Below, piece after piece: positions 25,779 to 35,423 of a stretch of 64,000 bases of DNA. The DNA is from JANRIG01 sp033765235 (GTDB lineage: Bacteria > Bacteroidota > Bacteroidia > Cytophagales > UBA9547): assembly GCA_033765235.1 (NCBI GenBank), contig JANRIG010000036.1, forward strand, positions 62,001-126,000, in the 5' to 3' direction. Position 1 is the first letter of the stretch. Each line of letters starts with the position of its first letter. Under the pieces are notes generated by a model. That model searched no databases, was not told where the DNA came from, and was given only the letters and a program-made list of their open reading frames with translations. Made by a program: the position numbers and the translations under genes.

Positions 25779-28700
25779 TTGAGTTTTTATCATAACAATA
25801 CCACCAAATGGTCACTTTTGATATGCATGGCATGCATTTTGGGCATGGCTGCATCGTCGCGCCCTACAGGTATGCGCAATATGTTGATTAAGACCATATT
25901 GCATGCAGACTCTCTCACCAAAGACACCACAGACAAAACACGCTATAAACCCTCCAAAAAACCTACCTACAAAGCCAAAGACCGCTATGGTGATGAATAC
26001 TCCAACGGCAAAAAGCGCTCAGGATTTGCCAATAAACCTCCCTCATCTGTAAAAACAGAGGTAGAAATAGACGAAAGTGGCAAGTTTTATAAAATAGATG
26101 AAAAAATAGGGCAAGACGATTACCGACCCGGCTCCACCATGACCTTTGAGCAATACAGAAAACACCAACAAAAAAACACAGCCAAAAACTTTTATAAACA
26201 AAAAGCCAAAGAAAAAGACGAAAAAAGCACCACTTCCAACCGCTCACTGGTGCCCCGTATATACATGAGCCCCACTATGGACAGGATATTTGGCGGTAAT
26301 TATGTAGATGTGAAGCTCAACGGCTTTGTGCTCCTTGACTTTGGCTACAGAATACAAACAATAGAAAGCCCCTCTACTCCTGTGAACTTGCGCACGCAAG
26401 GAGGCTTCTACTTTGACCAGCAAATAAGCCTCAATGCACAAGCCAAAATAGGTGAAAGGCTCAAAATCACCATTAACCAAGATACAAAATCACAATTTGA
26501 CTTTGACAACAATGTAAAAGTAGAATACTCATCACTTGAAACAGACATAATACAAAAAGTAGAGCTTGGCAATGTCAATATGCCGCTAAACAGCAGCCTG
26601 ATACAAGGAGCAAATAACCTATTTGGCGTAAAAGCTCAGTTGCGATTTGGCAGGCTGTACCAAACATGGATTATTGCAAACCAGCGTGGTACCAACCAAT
26701 CTACCAAAATACAGGGCGGTGCACAAGGGCGCAACTTTGAAATACGTGCAGACAACTATGAAGACAACAGGCACTATTTTTTAGGTCAATTTTTTAGAAA
26801 TAATTATGAAAAATCATTGTCTACACTGCCAGTTATTTCTTCAGGGGTCATTGTTACCCGTGTAGAAGTATGGGTCACCAATCGCAACAATACTACCAAT
26901 ACCCTGCGAAATGTGGCAGCCTTTATGGATATGGGCGAACCTAATCCATACAATAACCAAAAAATATCACCTTATTTGGTGCCCAATGCCAATGACAATT
27001 ATTCCAATACTTTATACCGTGACCTCAGAACGGCTATTTCTGGTCAAGACTCGCTTATAAGTATTGCAGACAACATGCCTACGCTTCTATCGCAACCCCC
27101 ATTTAACCTTGAAAACGGAAACGACTATGAAATCATGCGCAGTTGCCGCAGACTCAATGAAAATGAATATAAATTTCATCCCCAATTAGGATATATAAGT
27201 CTTTTGCAACCTATAGGGCGCGATGATGTGTTGGGTGTAGCCTACGAATATTCTTACCTCGGACAAACCTACAAAGTAGGTGAATTGCAGGAAGACTACG
27301 GCTCTCGTAGCACCAGGCAAGTAGCTTTTGTAAAACTATTGCGCCCCTCCACCATACGCACCAACATACCCATGTGGGACCTGCAAATGAAAAACATATA
27401 CTCACTCAACTCCACAGGAGTATCGCGCGAAAACTTTCAGTTGCGGGTAGTATACCGCGATGACTTTAAGCAGCTCAACATACCCTCCATCAGCGAAGGC
27501 AAGGTGTATAACGAAGATGCAATCACAGACAAAGGTATTAATGGCCGCCCTCTCATAGATGTAATGGGGCTCGACAAGCTCAATATGAGCAACGACCCCC
27601 AACCTGATGGCAACTTTGACTTTGTAGACAGCCCATCCAGCAGTGCCATATCCAATACCAATCCCGCATTTAACAATGTGGGTCAGAATAATAACCAAAA
27701 CAATCCCAATAATCCTAATCAAAACAATAATATAAATCCAAACAACCCCAACGCAAATTTCAACAACAACATGCCCACCAATCAAAACAAAATAGTAGCC
27801 ATTACCATAGACCCGCAAACGGGCAGAGTGATATTTCCGGTATTGGAGCCCTTCGGGCAAAACTTGAAATCTGCATTTGGCTCAGACACCGTGAACAGAC
27901 CTGACCTTATCAATAAATATGTGTACAATGAGCTATATCGCCAAACCAAAGCAGACGCATTGCAACTATCAAACAAAAATAAATTTTTCATAGTAGGTCG
28001 CATGCAATCAAGCTCCAGCGATGAAATACAGCTGCAAGGCTTTAATATACAGCCCGGTACGGTAAAAGTATTTTCAGGCTCACAAAGATTGATAGAAGGT
28101 ACTGACTACACTATTGACTATAGTTTGGGAAAGTTGAAAGTAATAAATCCTGCATATCTCATACCCGGGCAAGAAGTAAGAGTAGATTATGAAAAAAATG
28201 ATGTATTTCAGGTCCGCCAGCGCAACTTTATGGGTACACGTTGGGATTATAAATTGAGCAAAGACATAGCCTTTGGAGGCACATTCCTCAGGCTGGCTGA
28301 GCGCCCCATGGTGTCGCGCGTGGCCATAGGCGATGAGCCTTTAGAAAATATGATATTTGGGGTAGATGCCACCTACAAATCTGATGTGCCCATAGTGACC
28401 AAAATCATAGACAAACTGCCTGTGATACAGACCAAAGAAACCTCCACCTTGCAGGTAAACGGTGAGTTTGCCAAACTCATCACGGGAGCACCCACACTCA
28501 ACGACAAAGACAATGATGGAGGCACATTTTATATAGATGATTTTGAAAACACCAGCATACCTTTTCGTCTTGATAATACCCCGGCACTCAGTTGGAAACT
28601 AGCCGCTACACCCAGAGGGCTGGAGGGAATAGGGTATAGCAACAGCAACATACTGCCATCGGGCTATCGCCGTGCCAAAATGGCTTGGTATGTAGTAGAT

Positions 28701-31700
28701 TTAAGTTTTTACAACTCAAGTCAAAATATACCTGGGGTGTCTGCCGAAGATAAGCAAAACTACTACGTGAAACCTGTATTTTCTAAAAGCCTGTTCCCCA
28801 ACCGCGACTTGCAAAATAATATACAAACCAACGAACTCATATTTGATGTGGCATACTATCCTGAGGAACGCGGTCCATATAACTATAATACTGACCTGAA
28901 TACTGACGGTACTCTCAAAAATCCGCAAAACAACTGGGGAGGTATCACACGTGCTGTAAACAACTATGACACAGACTTTGACAACCAAAACTATCAATAC
29001 TTAGAGTTTTGGGTAATGGACCCTTTCATCAAAGGTGATAAAGGCAAAATAATAGATGGCCGCAAAAACAAAAATAATGAAACAGGGGGTAAACTAATTT
29101 TTAACCTTGGAAGTATATCAGAAGATGTGATGAAAGATGGCAGACATGCCTTTGAGCAAGGCTTGCCCAACAGTGCCCAACGCCCACACCCAAACACTGA
29201 GCCCACACCATGGGGCTATGTGACAAACCAGCAATACATTACCAACGCATTTGGTGCAGAACCCGGTGCCCGTGCCAACCAAGATGTAGGTCTTGATGGG
29301 CTCAATGATGACAACGAGAAGGCATTTCATGCCGATTATTTGCAAAATATTCGTGCCAAAGTAGCAGACCCTAAGGCACTGCAAGAAATAGAAAACGACC
29401 CCTCCGGCGATAATTTTGACTTTTATTTTAGTACCAAAAACAATGAAAAAAATGCCAAAATACTGGAGCGATACAAGTACTACAATAATGTACAAGGCAA
29501 CTCTTCAGACAACAATGACCCCAATCTCAATACCACAAACTCTGCCACAAATGTGCCTGACAATGAAGATATTAACCAAAACAACACCCTCAACGATGTA
29601 GAGGCATACTTCAAATATGAGATAGACATGCGCCCCGGCAGGTTGCAAGCGGGCAGCGGATATGTCATCAACGAAACAGAAGAACAATTGGTGACCTCCG
29701 ACGGTACACCTACAGGAGAAAAGGTGAAGTGGTACCTATTTCGTGTGCCGCTGCGTGAGGGGTATGAAAAAGTAGGAAATATTGAAAACTTCAAATCTAT
29801 ACGGTTTCTACGTATGTACATGACCGGATGGGCAGAGCCTGTGGTCATGCGGTTTGCACAGATGCAATTAGTATCCAGCCAGTGGCGACCCTACCAAGGC
29901 GACCTGAGCAGCAAAGGCCTCAAAGAAATCATAGAGCCTGATGATAAAGTATTCACAGTATCTACCATTAGCGTGGAAGAAAACCAAAATAGCTCGGCAA
30001 CATACGGCAGCAAATATACATTTCCGCCCGGCTTTCAGCGCGACAGAGACCTTAACTCGCTCATTATAAGACGACAAAATGAATCTTCGCTCAGGCTTTG
30101 CGTGGACAATCTGCAAGATGACGACGGAAGAGCAGTATTCAAAAATGTGAACAACCTCAACCTTATCAACTACGAAACCCTACGCATGTTTGTACACGCC
30201 GAGGGCGACCCAACGCAGATAAAAGACAAAGACCTCACCGTATTCATACGCTTTGGCTCAGACTTCACAGACAATTACTATGAAATAGAGCGCCCGCTCA
30301 TACTCTCACCCCCCGGAGCTACAGATGCCAATGAAGTATGGCTCAACTCCAACAGATTTGATATAAGTCTCGACAAGCTATGGTCGCTCAAGCTGGAGCG
30401 CGACCGTGCTGAGTATGACGGGCAAACCTCAAAATTCAGCGTGTTCCCTGCCTATCGCAAAACAGATATGCAAATGATATACATAAGAGGCAATCCTGTA
30501 TATACCAATTTGCAAACCATCATGATAGGCATACGCAACCCACGCAATGATGGCAACACCAAAAGTATATGTATATGGGTAAATGAGCTACGTGTGAGCG
30601 GTATAAAAAGCGAAGACGGCTGGGCTGCATTGGCCAAAGCAAACCTCAAAATGGCAGACCTTGGCAACCTTACCGGCTCTATAAAATATACATCGTCCGG
30701 CTTTGGCGGGCTTGACCAAAAAATATCGCAAAGGCTGCTTGAAAACACTACTGAAATGGCAGCTAATACCAACTTGCAAATGGATAAATTTATTCCCAAA
30801 AATGATAAAATAGGCATAAGACTGCCTGTATATGCCAGTATTGAGAAAAAAAATATTACCCCAAAATATGACCCGCTCAATGCAGATGTGCCCATAGACT
30901 CCTCTATCAACAATAAGCCTGAGCGCATACGCAACAACTACCGCAATGTGGTGGAAGACAACACTACGCGGCGCAACATAAGTTTAACCAACATACAGAA
31001 AGTAAAGACTAAAAAAGGTGCCAAAAGCTATATATTTGACATAGAGAACTTTGCACTCACATTTTCATACAGCGATATTACACGCACCAATGTGTATCTG
31101 GCAGAATACTTGTCAAAAAACTACCGAGGAGCCTTAGGTTGGGCGTATGGTCCTAAGCCTCCTACCATAGAACCTTTTAAAAAAGCCAATTTTTTGAGCG
31201 GAGGCTACTTCAAACTTATCAAAGACGTGAACCTGATACCTTTTCCCAACAGCCTGAGTGCCAGAGGTGAGCTTGACCGCACCATTATCAAAACCCAATA
31301 TGGAGCTGGTATAGAAGATGGCAGGCATATCATAGAAGGCATACGCCCCAACTACGAAAAACGCTTTCTTTTCAATAGAAACTTTGCCGTAGGCTGGGCA
31401 CTTACCAAAAGTATATCTGTAAACTACACGGCATCCACACAAGCCATTGTTGATGAGCCGTTTAACGGTCCTATTACCGATGAAGTATATGTACGCGACC
31501 CGGCTGGGCGCACCAAAAAAGACATAGTGCTCGACAATATATTCAAAGGTGGGCGTATCAAGACATTTAACCAACAAGTAAATGTAACCTATAAAGTACC
31601 TCTTGATAAGATACCTCTCATAAACTGGACATCGGCCGATGCGCGCTACAGTGCCGGATACACCTGGAATGCAGGACCTGTAGGAGGCATATTCGATACC

Positions 31701-33290
31701 TTAAAATTTGGCAATACAGCCCAAAACACCCGCGACTTGACGTTGAATGCCAGAGCTGATTTTCAAAGATTGTATAACAAATGGAAACCATTGGGCGACT
31801 TTATAAGTACTGCACCTCGCAAGCCTCCGCCACCGCCAAACCCCAAAGACACCGCATTGCAAAAAAAACCTCGCGAATACAATGGATTTCGTGCACTGGC
31901 AAGACTGATATTTATGACCAAGTCTGTGAATGCTACCTACCAACGTACCGAAGGCACTGTGTTGCCGGGCTATTTGGGTTTTACACGCCATTTTGGGCTC
32001 GACAGCTATGAGGGCTCGCTCGATACCAGATTTTTACCATTTGTATTGGGAGACCAGCGACAAGATGTGTACAAACAGCAAGATTTTGCCAACCAATATT
32101 TGTCCAAAAACAGGTTGCAAAGCAACCCAATTCAGCAAAATTTCACTGAAAACATTACAGGCAGGGCAAATTTGGAGCCTTTCAGAGACTTTAGGGTGCA
32201 GCTTGATGCACGCATTACTAACACACTGTCATACAACGAGTTTTACAGGTACAATACCACTGTGAGCGCATTTGAAGTACAAAATCCATACCATGCAGGT
32301 ACATACAGTATTTCATTTTTGGCCATAGAAACCTTCTTCACTCCCGACAGGGCAGACAATTCCAACCCTACATTTGACCGCATGGAAGACTACCGCACAC
32401 CTATCATTAAGCGGTTCACGGCTGATAACCCTAATATTACTGAGCAAAATAAATATGTGTATGACACCAGTTCACAAGATGTGATCATCAATGCCTTCAT
32501 AGCTGCCTATGCCAACCGCGACCCAAACAAAATGGAGCTGCGCAACTTTCCACGCATACCCATGCCCAACTGGAGGGTGGACTATGCAGGGCTGCCCAAT
32601 GTATTTCCAGCCATCAAAAAATTATTTCCTTCTATAAGCATAACACATAGTTATTCAGCTACTTACAATACATTAAGCTACACCAGCAAAGGAGGCTATA
32701 AATATGATGAGTTGCATATATCAAAATTTCAAAACAACAATTACCCTTACCTGCCACAAGACACATTGCTCAACGGCAATGTGAGATTAAATCCAATAGA
32801 CATCATAAATACAGTGTCAATTGTAGAAAAATTTGCACCTCTTATTGGGTTTAATTTCAAAACCAAAAACAATATGACTTTTCGTATAGAATACCGCATG
32901 GATAGAACACTTGACTTAGGGATACAAAACCGTACCTTAAGGGAGCTGCGCAACAACGACCTTACCGTAGGCTATGGATATACCAAAGCAGGTATGGTAC
33001 TGCCCTTCAAATATCAAGGCAGAGAAATAATACTCAAAAACGATGTAACTATGCGTATAGACCTCACCCGTAGGGAAACAATCACCATACAAAGACTACT
33101 CGATGGCAATAGCACAGTAGTGGCAGGTCAAGAAGTATTTCAGATAAGACCTTCGGTAGGATATCAGGTAAATACACGGCTGAGTATCACCTCATATTTT
33201 GAATACAACCTTACAAGACCCAAGATTTCTACTGCTTTTCCTATTACCAGATTCTCATTTGGGGTGCAGATAAGGTACAGCTTGTCGTAG
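25779..33290 (+). CDS. sprA: SprA, outer-membrane translocon of the type IX secretion system
   Basis: 2503 residues, matching the roughly 2400-residue SprA/Sov family. SprA forms the giant beta-barrel pore through which T9SS cargo leaves, and it is needed for gliding in related species. It has an N-terminal signal peptide, a basic and Lys-rich stretch (about 45-150), then RIYMSPTMDRIFGGNYVDVK, VLLDFGYRIQTIE and GGFYFDQQISLNAQAKIGER, which are typical of the family, and long beta-strand-rich segments to a terminal FSFGVQIRYSLS. An Asn/Pro-rich low-complexity insert lies at about 627-670. The start is TTG 25779, the only one giving a complete signal peptide (NTTKWSLLICMACILGMAAS). Confidence 0.96.
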   Translation: MSFYHNNTTKWSLLICMACILGMAASSRPTGMRNMLIKTILHADSLTKDTTDKTRYKPSKKPTYKAKDRYGDEYSNGKKRSGFANKPPSSVKTEVEIDESGKFYKIDEKIGQDDYRPGSTMTFEQYRKHQQKNTAKNFYKQKAKEKDEKSTTSNRSLVPRIYMSPTMDRIFGGNYVDVKLNGFVLLDFGYRIQTIESPSTPVNLRTQGGFYFDQQISLNAQAKIGERLKITINQDTKSQFDFDNNVKVEYSSLETDIIQKVELGNVNMPLNSSLIQGANNLFGVKAQLRFGRLYQTWIIANQRGTNQSTKIQGGAQGRNFEIRADNYEDNRHYFLGQFFRNNYEKSLSTLPVISSGVIVTRVEVWVTNRNNTTNTLRNVAAFMDMGEPNPYNNQKISPYLVPNANDNYSNTLYRDLRTAISGQDSLISIADNMPTLLSQPPFNLENGNDYEIMRSCRRLNENEYKFHPQLGYISLLQPIGRDDVLGVAYEYSYLGQTYKVGELQEDYGSRSTRQVAFVKLLRPSTIRTNIPMWDLQMKNIYSLNSTGVSRENFQLRVVYRDDFKQLNIPSISEGKVYNEDAITDKGINGRPLIDVMGLDKLNMSNDPQPDGNFDFVDSPSSSAISNTNPAFNNVGQNNNQNNPNNPNQNNNINPNNPNANFNNNMPTNQNKIVAITIDPQTGRVIFPVLEPFGQNLKSAFGSDTVNRPDLINKYVYNELYRQTKADALQLSNKNKFFIVGRMQSSSSDEIQLQGFNIQPGTVKVFSGSQRLIEGTDYTIDYSLGKLKVINPAYLIPGQEVRVDYEKNDVFQVRQRNFMGTRWDYKLSKDIAFGGTFLRLAERPMVSRVAIGDEPLENMIFGVDATYKSDVPIVTKIIDKLPVIQTKETSTLQVNGEFAKLITGAPTLNDKDNDGGTFYIDDFENTSIPFRLDNTPALSWKLAATPRGLEGIGYSNSNILPSGYRRAKMAWYVVDLSFYNSSQNIPGVSAEDKQNYYVKPVFSKSLFPNRDLQNNIQTNELIFDVAYYPEERGPYNYNTDLNTDGTLKNPQNNWGGITRAVNNYDTDFDNQNYQYLEFWVMDPFIKGDKGKIIDGRKNKNNETGGKLIFNLGSISEDVMKDGRHAFEQGLPNSAQRPHPNTEPTPWGYVTNQQYITNAFGAEPGARANQDVGLDGLNDDNEKAFHADYLQNIRAKVADPKALQEIENDPSGDNFDFYFSTKNNEKNAKILERYKYYNNVQGNSSDNNDPNLNTTNSATNVPDNEDINQNNTLNDVEAYFKYEIDMRPGRLQAGSGYVINETEEQLVTSDGTPTGEKVKWYLFRVPLREGYEKVGNIENFKSIRFLRMYMTGWAEPVVMRFAQMQLVSSQWRPYQGDLSSKGLKEIIEPDDKVFTVSTISVEENQNSSATYGSKYTFPPGFQRDRDLNSLIIRRQNESSLRLCVDNLQDDDGRAVFKNVNNLNLINYETLRMFVHAEGDPTQIKDKDLTVFIRFGSDFTDNYYEIERPLILSPPGATDANEVWLNSNRFDISLDKLWSLKLERDRAEYDGQTSKFSVFPAYRKTDMQMIYIRGNPVYTNLQTIMIGIRNPRNDGNTKSICIWVNELRVSGIKSEDGWAALAKANLKMADLGNLTGSIKYTSSGFGGLDQKISQRLLENTTEMAANTNLQMDKFIPKNDKIGIRLPVYASIEKKNITPKYDPLNADVPIDSSINNKPERIRNNYRNVVEDNTTRRNISLTNIQKVKTKKGAKSYIFDIENFALTFSYSDITRTNVYLAEYLSKNYRGALGWAYGPKPPTIEPFKKANFLSGGYFKLIKDVNLIPFPNSLSARGELDRTIIKTQYGAGIEDGRHIIEGIRPNYEKRFLFNRNFAVGWALTKSISVNYTASTQAIVDEPFNGPITDEVYVRDPAGRTKKDIVLDNIFKGGRIKTFNQQVNVTYKVPLDKIPLINWTSADARYSAGYTWNAGPVGGIFDTLKFGNTAQNTRDLTLNARADFQRLYNKWKPLGDFISTAPRKPPPPPNPKDTALQKKPREYNGFRALARLIFMTKSVNATYQRTEGTVLPGYLGFTRHFGLDSYEGSLDTRFLPFVLGDQRQDVYKQQDFANQYLSKNRLQSNPIQQNFTENITGRANLEPFRDFRVQLDARITNTLSYNEFYRYNTTVSAFEVQNPYHAGTYSISFLAIETFFTPDRADNSNPTFDRMEDYRTPIIKRFTADNPNITEQNKYVYDTSSQDVIINAFIAAYANRDPNKMELRNFPRIPMPNWRVDYAGLPNVFPAIKKLFPSISITHSYSATYNTLSYTSKGGYKYDELHISKFQNNNYPYLPQDTLLNGNVRLNPIDIINTVSIVEKFAPLIGFNFKTKNNMTFRIEYRMDRTLDLGIQNRTLRELRNNDLTVGYGYTKAGMVLPFKYQGREIILKNDVTMRIDLTRRETITIQRLLDGNSTVVAGQEVFQIRPSVGYQVNTRLSITSYFEYNLTRPKISTAFPITRFSFGVQIRYSLS

Positions 33291-33395
33291 TAATATAATT
33301 ATATATTACAATAACTATTCTGTTTCAGAAGCAGTCATAGATGTTATCTCTTACAATTTCAAGTCCAAAGACCTGAAAGTCAAAAAAGCACACTC

Positions 33396-34016
33396 TCAGC
33401 TCCTCCACTTTATGGTGCAGCCTACAGCTTTTACAGTTTTAGTAGTCACTGTTTTGCCGGCACTCAGTTCGTCTATGGCTTTTTCTACATATTTTTCTGC
33501 AGCTTTGCCGGCATCTTGTGCATTGTCATCTATGGCACCTATGAACTCTACAGTGAAAGCATTGTCTTTTTTGCTGAGTACATATACATGAGGTGTGCGC
33601 TGTGCTCCATAGGCTTTGGCAGTAGCCTGTGTATCATCGAGCAGGTACACAAAAGGATACTTCATTTGCGATGCTCTTTTTTGCATATTTTCGTAAGAGT
33701 CTTCGGGTTGTACTTTGGTATCGTTAGGGTTTATGGCCACCACAGGATAGCCTTTGGGTGCATACTTGTTGTGCAGTGCTATGATACGCTGCTCATACAT
33801 TTGTGCAAATGGGCAATGGTTGCAAGTGAACACCACTATGGCACCTTTGATATCTTTCATGGCAGAAAGTGTGACCATGCTGCCATCTATATTTTTGAGG
33901 GTAAAGTCTGCTGCCTTGTCACCGGGGTTGTAGCCTGTGGAGGTTTGCATAGGAAAATTAAAGCTCATAAAAGCCATGATAATGGCAAAAACAGGTATTA
34001 TTATGGTTTTTTTCAT
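33396..34016 (-). CDS. Exported thioredoxin-fold redoxin (AhpC/TSA-like)
   Basis: A 206-residue protein with a signal peptide (MKKTIIIPVFAIIMAFMSF). The redoxin start is GYNPGDKAADFTLKNIDG, and the active-site region IVVFTCNHCPFAQMYEQR has a CxxC (CNHC) after the first strand. VVAINPNDTKVQPEDSYENM and YGAQRTPHVYVLSKKD with the cis-Pro complete the fold. Proteins of this group act in the periplasm as thiol oxidoreductases or peroxidase-like enzymes. It starts 8 bases after the TlpA-like gene, forming a two-gene operon of thiol-redox proteins. Confidence 0.9.
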   Translation of the reverse strand: MKKTIIIPVFAIIMAFMSFNFPMQTSTGYNPGDKAADFTLKNIDGSMVTLSAMKDIKGAIVVFTCNHCPFAQMYEQRIIALHNKYAPKGYPVVAINPNDTKVQPEDSYENMQKRASQMKYPFVYLLDDTQATAKAYGAQRTPHVYVLSKKDNAFTVEFIGAIDDNAQDAGKAAEKYVEKAIDELSAGKTVTTKTVKAVGCTIKWRS

Positions 34017-34024
34017 AGGAATAT

Positions 34025-34501
34025 TTATTTAATATAGGGTTTAATTTGAGACTGAATTTCATCGAAAGTTATACTTTTTTCGTAAAATTTTCTAAAATTT
34101 TTATCATTTTTTATTAACAATGTGGCAGGTATGGCACCGCCCCAAGAGGGGTCTACTAAGTCTATCCATTGGTGGTATTTGGTCTCGTCGAGCAATGTCA
34201 CATTTCTAAGACTGTTTTTAGTCACAAATGCAGATACTTTCTCTATATCTTTAGCAAAATCGAGGCTTATCAATATCACCTTACAATTTTTGTTTTCACA
34301 GTAAACATCAATTTTTTTTAATTCAGGCAGCTCCTTCACACATGGGGCACACCAAGTAGCCCAAAAGTTAATAATATAAGTAGTGTCAGAAGTATTGCTC
34401 ATGAGCGCTTTGAGTACGGGCAGTTTCGCAATGGGTGTTTGCGATAGGCCATTGCTACACCATATACACACAAGTACAATCGTTATATATAATTTTTTCA
34501 A
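34025..34501 (-). CDS. TlpA-like periplasmic thioredoxin
   Basis: A 158-residue protein with a signal peptide (core LYITIVLVCIWCS) and a thioredoxin-fold domain. YIINFWATWCAPCVKELPEL holds the WCAPC active site, followed by KVILISLDFAKDIEKVSAFV and GGAIPATLLIKNDK with the cis-Pro. Such proteins reduce disulfides, for example in cytochrome c maturation. The start is a TTG at 34501, since no ATG precedes the Lys-Lys signal-peptide start. It is the first gene of a pair with the redoxin 8 bases downstream. Confidence 0.9.
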   Translation of the reverse strand: MKKLYITIVLVCIWCSNGLSQTPIAKLPVLKALMSNTSDTTYIINFWATWCAPCVKELPELKKIDVYCENKNCKVILISLDFAKDIEKVSAFVTKNSLRNVTLLDETKYHQWIDLVDPSWGGAIPATLLIKNDKNFRKFYEKSITFDEIQSQIKPYIK

Positions 34502-34618
34502 AATAGAGAGTTTGCAAAATAAATATTAAACCGAATATTAATAAATATGTGAATACACAGATATTTTTTAGCAACGTTTTTTATTATAAATCTCATACTA
34601 TGCAGTATCTAGGTTATA

Positions 34619-34885
34619 TTATTCCTTTATTTCTTGTCCATATCTCAATATCTCATTCACAAGCGGATTAGACATTTCAAAATCCCTTTCTCTATATGGA
34701 TGTGGCTCTATACGGCTGTCAATTTTACGTCTTAGCCTCATTAATTCTAATTGAATATCCATAAGATTATTATAGTCATGCAATACTATTGCAATATCTA
34801 TATCACTATCTTCTGTATAAGTTCCTTTGGTATATGAGCCAAACAAATATACTTTTACATTGCCATAATTTTCTTTGAGTGACAA
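34619..34885 (-). CDS. MNT-type nucleotidyltransferase (antitoxin of a HEPN/MNT pair), start codon degraded
   Basis: The frame encodes the compact nucleotidyltransferase core VKVYLFGSYTKGTYTEDSDI with the GSY...DSDID metal-binding signature. It continues HDYNNLMDIQLELMRLRRK and ends VNEILRYGQEIKE. In-frame upstream sequence (IDKGDALRIARLYLL) continues the family's first helix, but the expected ATG at 34925-34927 is ATA. The nearest usable start is TTG 34885, which drops that helix. MNT proteins AMPylate or block HEPN RNases. The adjacent HEPN gene is broken, so this is probably a leftover that may still be made in shortened form. Confidence 0.7.
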   Translation of the reverse strand: MSLKENYGNVKVYLFGSYTKGTYTEDSDIDIAIVLHDYNNLMDIQLELMRLRRKIDSRIEPHPYRERDFEMSNPLVNEILRYGQEIKE

Positions 34886-34923
34886 TAAATATAAACGGGC
34901 TATTCTTAAAGCATCTCCTTTAT

Positions 34924-35305
34924 CTATATTCTTAATACTTTTATTTTATCTATCCATTCTTTGGTAAAATCTAAGTACATAATATATAAAACTCTCTTTT
35001 GTAATCATCGTATCTGGCATTTATATTAAATGATGTTATTTTATCAAGCCAATCAGACTTCTCTGCTGTGATATCCAAGTTATTCAATTCAGCCAATCTG
35101 TATAGGTTATGGAGCAATGGTGCATGATTTTTGTATTTCTTTACATACAGTGCTTTGAGTAATTTTTCTACCGATATATGTCCTAAAACAATGCCCAAGC
35201 GTATGATTTTGCATCAAATAAACTTTACATTGTAAAATAATCTTCTTCTGAAATATTCACCCAATGTGCAACAACCTTATCTACTTCTATAGTACTACCG
35301 CTCAA
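34924..35305 (-). pseudogene. Decayed HEPN-domain toxin gene
   Basis: Fragments in different frames rebuild a HEPN protein. From a TTG at 35305 comes IEVDKVVAHWVNISEEDYFT, an in-frame TAA (35225-35227), then SLFDAKSYAWALF. After a frameshift near 35184 comes GHISVEKLLKALYVKKYKNH, then APLLHNLYRLAELNNLDITA, KSDWLDKITSFNINARYDDY and KREFYILCT. A stop at 34971-34973 is followed, one frame over, by the expected end DFTKEWIDKIKVLRI. Three lesions make a working toxin unlikely. The HEPN RNase motif (R-x4-6-H) cannot be identified with confidence. The end overlaps the MNT frame by a few bases, the usual paired order. Confidence 0.8.
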
Positions 35306-35423
35306 TGTTAATATATTTATTAGCAAATATACAATATAGTGGCTTTACCCCCTAAATGTTAATTATTAATTATTATCTTACTTCTTAACATTAAGTTAAC
35401 AATATCTGTTTTTATTAGAGCAA

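Noticed and set aside
25963..32956. Many minus-strand frames of 60-160 codons inside sprA
   Set aside because: They are shadows of a strongly supported gene, with no protein-like pattern of their own.
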